Assembly (NCBI GenBank): GCA_964437215.1
Contig: CAYTFZ010000006.1
Span: forward strand, 1 to 61,782
Reading direction: 5' to 3'
DNA: 61,782 bases
DNA from: JAAYAN01 sp964437215
GTDB lineage: Bacteria > Bacteroidota > Ignavibacteria > Ignavibacteriales > Melioribacteraceae
Translations under genes and position numbers: made by a program
Notes under the pieces: generated by a model
The model's input: only the letters and a program-made list of their open reading frames with translations
What the model was told of the DNA's origin: nothing
The model's database searches: none
Shown: piece after piece, positions 60,705 to 61,782 of the stretch
How positions within the stretch are numbered: the first letter of the stretch is position 1
Layout of the letters: each line of letters begins with the position of its first letter

Positions 60705-61541
60705 TTATTTCCTTACACAATCGAAAGTAAGAAACGGAATTGTCATTTCGAAACCTCCGTTTTTGCCTGCATATTCGTTCATACGTCTCTCAAGAATCGG
60801 GCAAATTGCTGTCCAGCATTCTTTATGTACAACACTTTTCCAGCCTTCTAAAAATGCCAGGCGTATAAAAAAATGATTGAGCATCGAGGTGCCGTCGGCA
60901 TATCTGTACTTAAATTCGTCTTCGTGGATCGATTTTATATGCAGTCCGCATATTTCCAGCATTTCTTTTATTTCTTCAACCGGTTTCCGTTTGGTGTAAA
61001 TCTGGTCGTACATACTTACAACAGCATCATCCATTCTGTTTTCTAAAAGAATTTCCTCATAGATTCGGTAAAATTCGTGCATCGTTTTATTAGTATTTAC
61101 TGTTGCAGTAAACTGTCCGCCGCTTTTCAAAACCCGGGAGCATTCGCTTAAAACAACTTCCATATCGGAAACGTTATTTATTCCGTTATTGCTGAAAATA
61201 AGATCCACAGAATTATCGGGCAGTTTAATTTCTTCGGCCGAACCGTTTAAAACTTCGACGTTCGAAATTCCGTAAATTTCAATTTTCTTTTTTGTTCTTT
61301 CTACTGCCTGTTTCCAGGGATCAATTCCATAAACTTTGCAGGTGCTGCCTAAACGCATTGCAACTTCCAAAAGCGGAAATCCGAGTCCGAACCCGATATC
61401 CAGTGCGGTGATATTTTTTTTGTAATGAATAATATCGAGCAATTTTAATCCGAAAGGAGCAGACCAAAGTGGAATTTCATCAATTACAGAAACTAAATCG
61501 GGGTCGTTAAAATCGAATTGTTCGGGTTTGTTATTTCTCAT
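60705..61541 (-). CDS. class I SAM-dependent methyltransferase
   Basis: The 278-residue protein has motif I ALDIGFGLGFPLLEVAMRLG, motif II with VYGIDPWKQAVERTKK, LNGSAEEIKLPDNSVDLIFS and the later ECSRVLKSGGQFTATVNT. It belongs to the Methyltransf_11 group (UbiE-like small-molecule methyltransferases); the substrate is unknown. It is first in a three-gene run with the inhibitor lipoprotein and the O-methyltransferase; a 32-base gap precedes the inhibitor start. Confidence 0.9.
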   Translation of the reverse strand: MRNNKPEQFDFNDPDLVSVIDEIPLWSAPFGLKLLDIIHYKKNITALDIGFGLGFPLLEVAMRLGSTCKVYGIDPWKQAVERTKKKIEIYGISNVEVLNGSAEEIKLPDNSVDLIFSNNGINNVSDMEVVLSECSRVLKSGGQFTATVNTNKTMHEFYRIYEEILLENRMDDAVVSMYDQIYTKRKPVEEIKEMLEICGLHIKSIHEDEFKYRYADGTSMLNHFFIRLAFLEGWKSVVHKECWTAICPILERRMNEYAGKNGGFEMTIPFLTFDCVRK

Positions 61542-61782
61542 AAATCAGTTAAAATTATTTCGCTTTTTGGCTAATTTAAAGATTTAATTTCGAAATGACA
61601 AGATTTTGATTAGCCGGTGCGAAAAAAAGGGTAAAAAACTGTAAACTTTAAACTATCTTTTTCTTGTTAAGGAATAATTCCTGATGCCACAAAAAAAGCA
61701 AAACACAAATCCGGTTTTGACCGAATGATTTTTATTTTTGGGATAAATCCCATTTGTTTGTTTTCTAATTTATCTTGTCCAC
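61542..61782. other. intergenic end of window, nothing recognised
   Basis: 241 bases with no convincing ORF on either strand, AT-rich, containing the presumed promoter of the methyltransferase operon. The plus strand ends without a recognised gene start. Confidence 0.6.

Overview
The window is low-GC (roughly one third G+C by eye), densely packed bacterial chromosome carrying two 100-base N runs (7148-7247 and 22672-22771), so it is probably a draft or metagenome-assembled scaffold. Several traits point to the Bacteroidota/Ignavibacteria side of the tree: a FecI/FecR pair with a DUF4974-type tail, a NrtR-like Nudix regulator beside the xylose genes, a class II xylose isomerase, a large SpoIIE/STAS/HATPase partner-switching operon, a DtxR-FeoA fusion, and TTTG/TAnnTTTG-like promoter elements. 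An Ignavibacteriales-type organism is my best guess; this is inference from gene content, not a phylogeny. No tRNA, rRNA, IS element, prophage or CRISPR array was seen.

Layout. 1-1157: 5' part of carB (minus). 1291-5358: an unknown gene and a Nudix-fold regulator, divergent from xylB-xylA. 5511-6208: an unlisted 50-aa ORF and an RDD membrane protein. 6232-13599: a long minus-strand housekeeping run (BrkB-like protein, exonuclease, threonine aldolase, lnt, DedA, ispF, acylphosphatase, EamA transporter, era), broken by the first gap. 13700-22556: a partner-switching operon with three SpoIIE-type phosphatases, one HATPase kinase and one STAS antagonist, headed by an ECF-type sigma factor. A second, truncated STAS protein on the plus strand emerges from the second gap just before purA.

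22992-28552: purA, an orphan histidine kinase, a non-coding stretch with a sigma-54-like site and a GC-rich hairpin, dCMP deaminase and ppk1. 28557-31816: an iron-uptake operon with FeoB split into two genes and FeoA present only as two domains fused to a membrane-anchored DtxR-type regulator. 32004-34714: mrp-nfu-tpiA and a DUF985 cupin. 34941-40748: a 1935-aa STAND-type NTPase with 38 consecutive 34-residue TPR units, the most striking gene of the window. 40881-45533: MeaB-type GTPase, then the DUF3999/DUF2339 pair. 45694-50175: an epimerase, then a FecI/FecR operon that ends in two TonB-C-domain proteins instead of a TonB-dependent receptor. 50193-55683: GH26 mannanase, Sua5, IMPase, DUF493, two HAD hydrolases, SRPBCC protein. 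55830-61541: VWA lipoprotein, small membrane protein, an exostosin-like protein apparently starting at a non-canonical codon, two methyltransferases and a chagasin-like inhibitor lipoprotein.

Functional themes are plant-polysaccharide sugar use (GH26, XylAB), iron uptake, polyphosphate and Fe-S cluster handling, and envelope-coupled signalling through sigma/anti-sigma systems.
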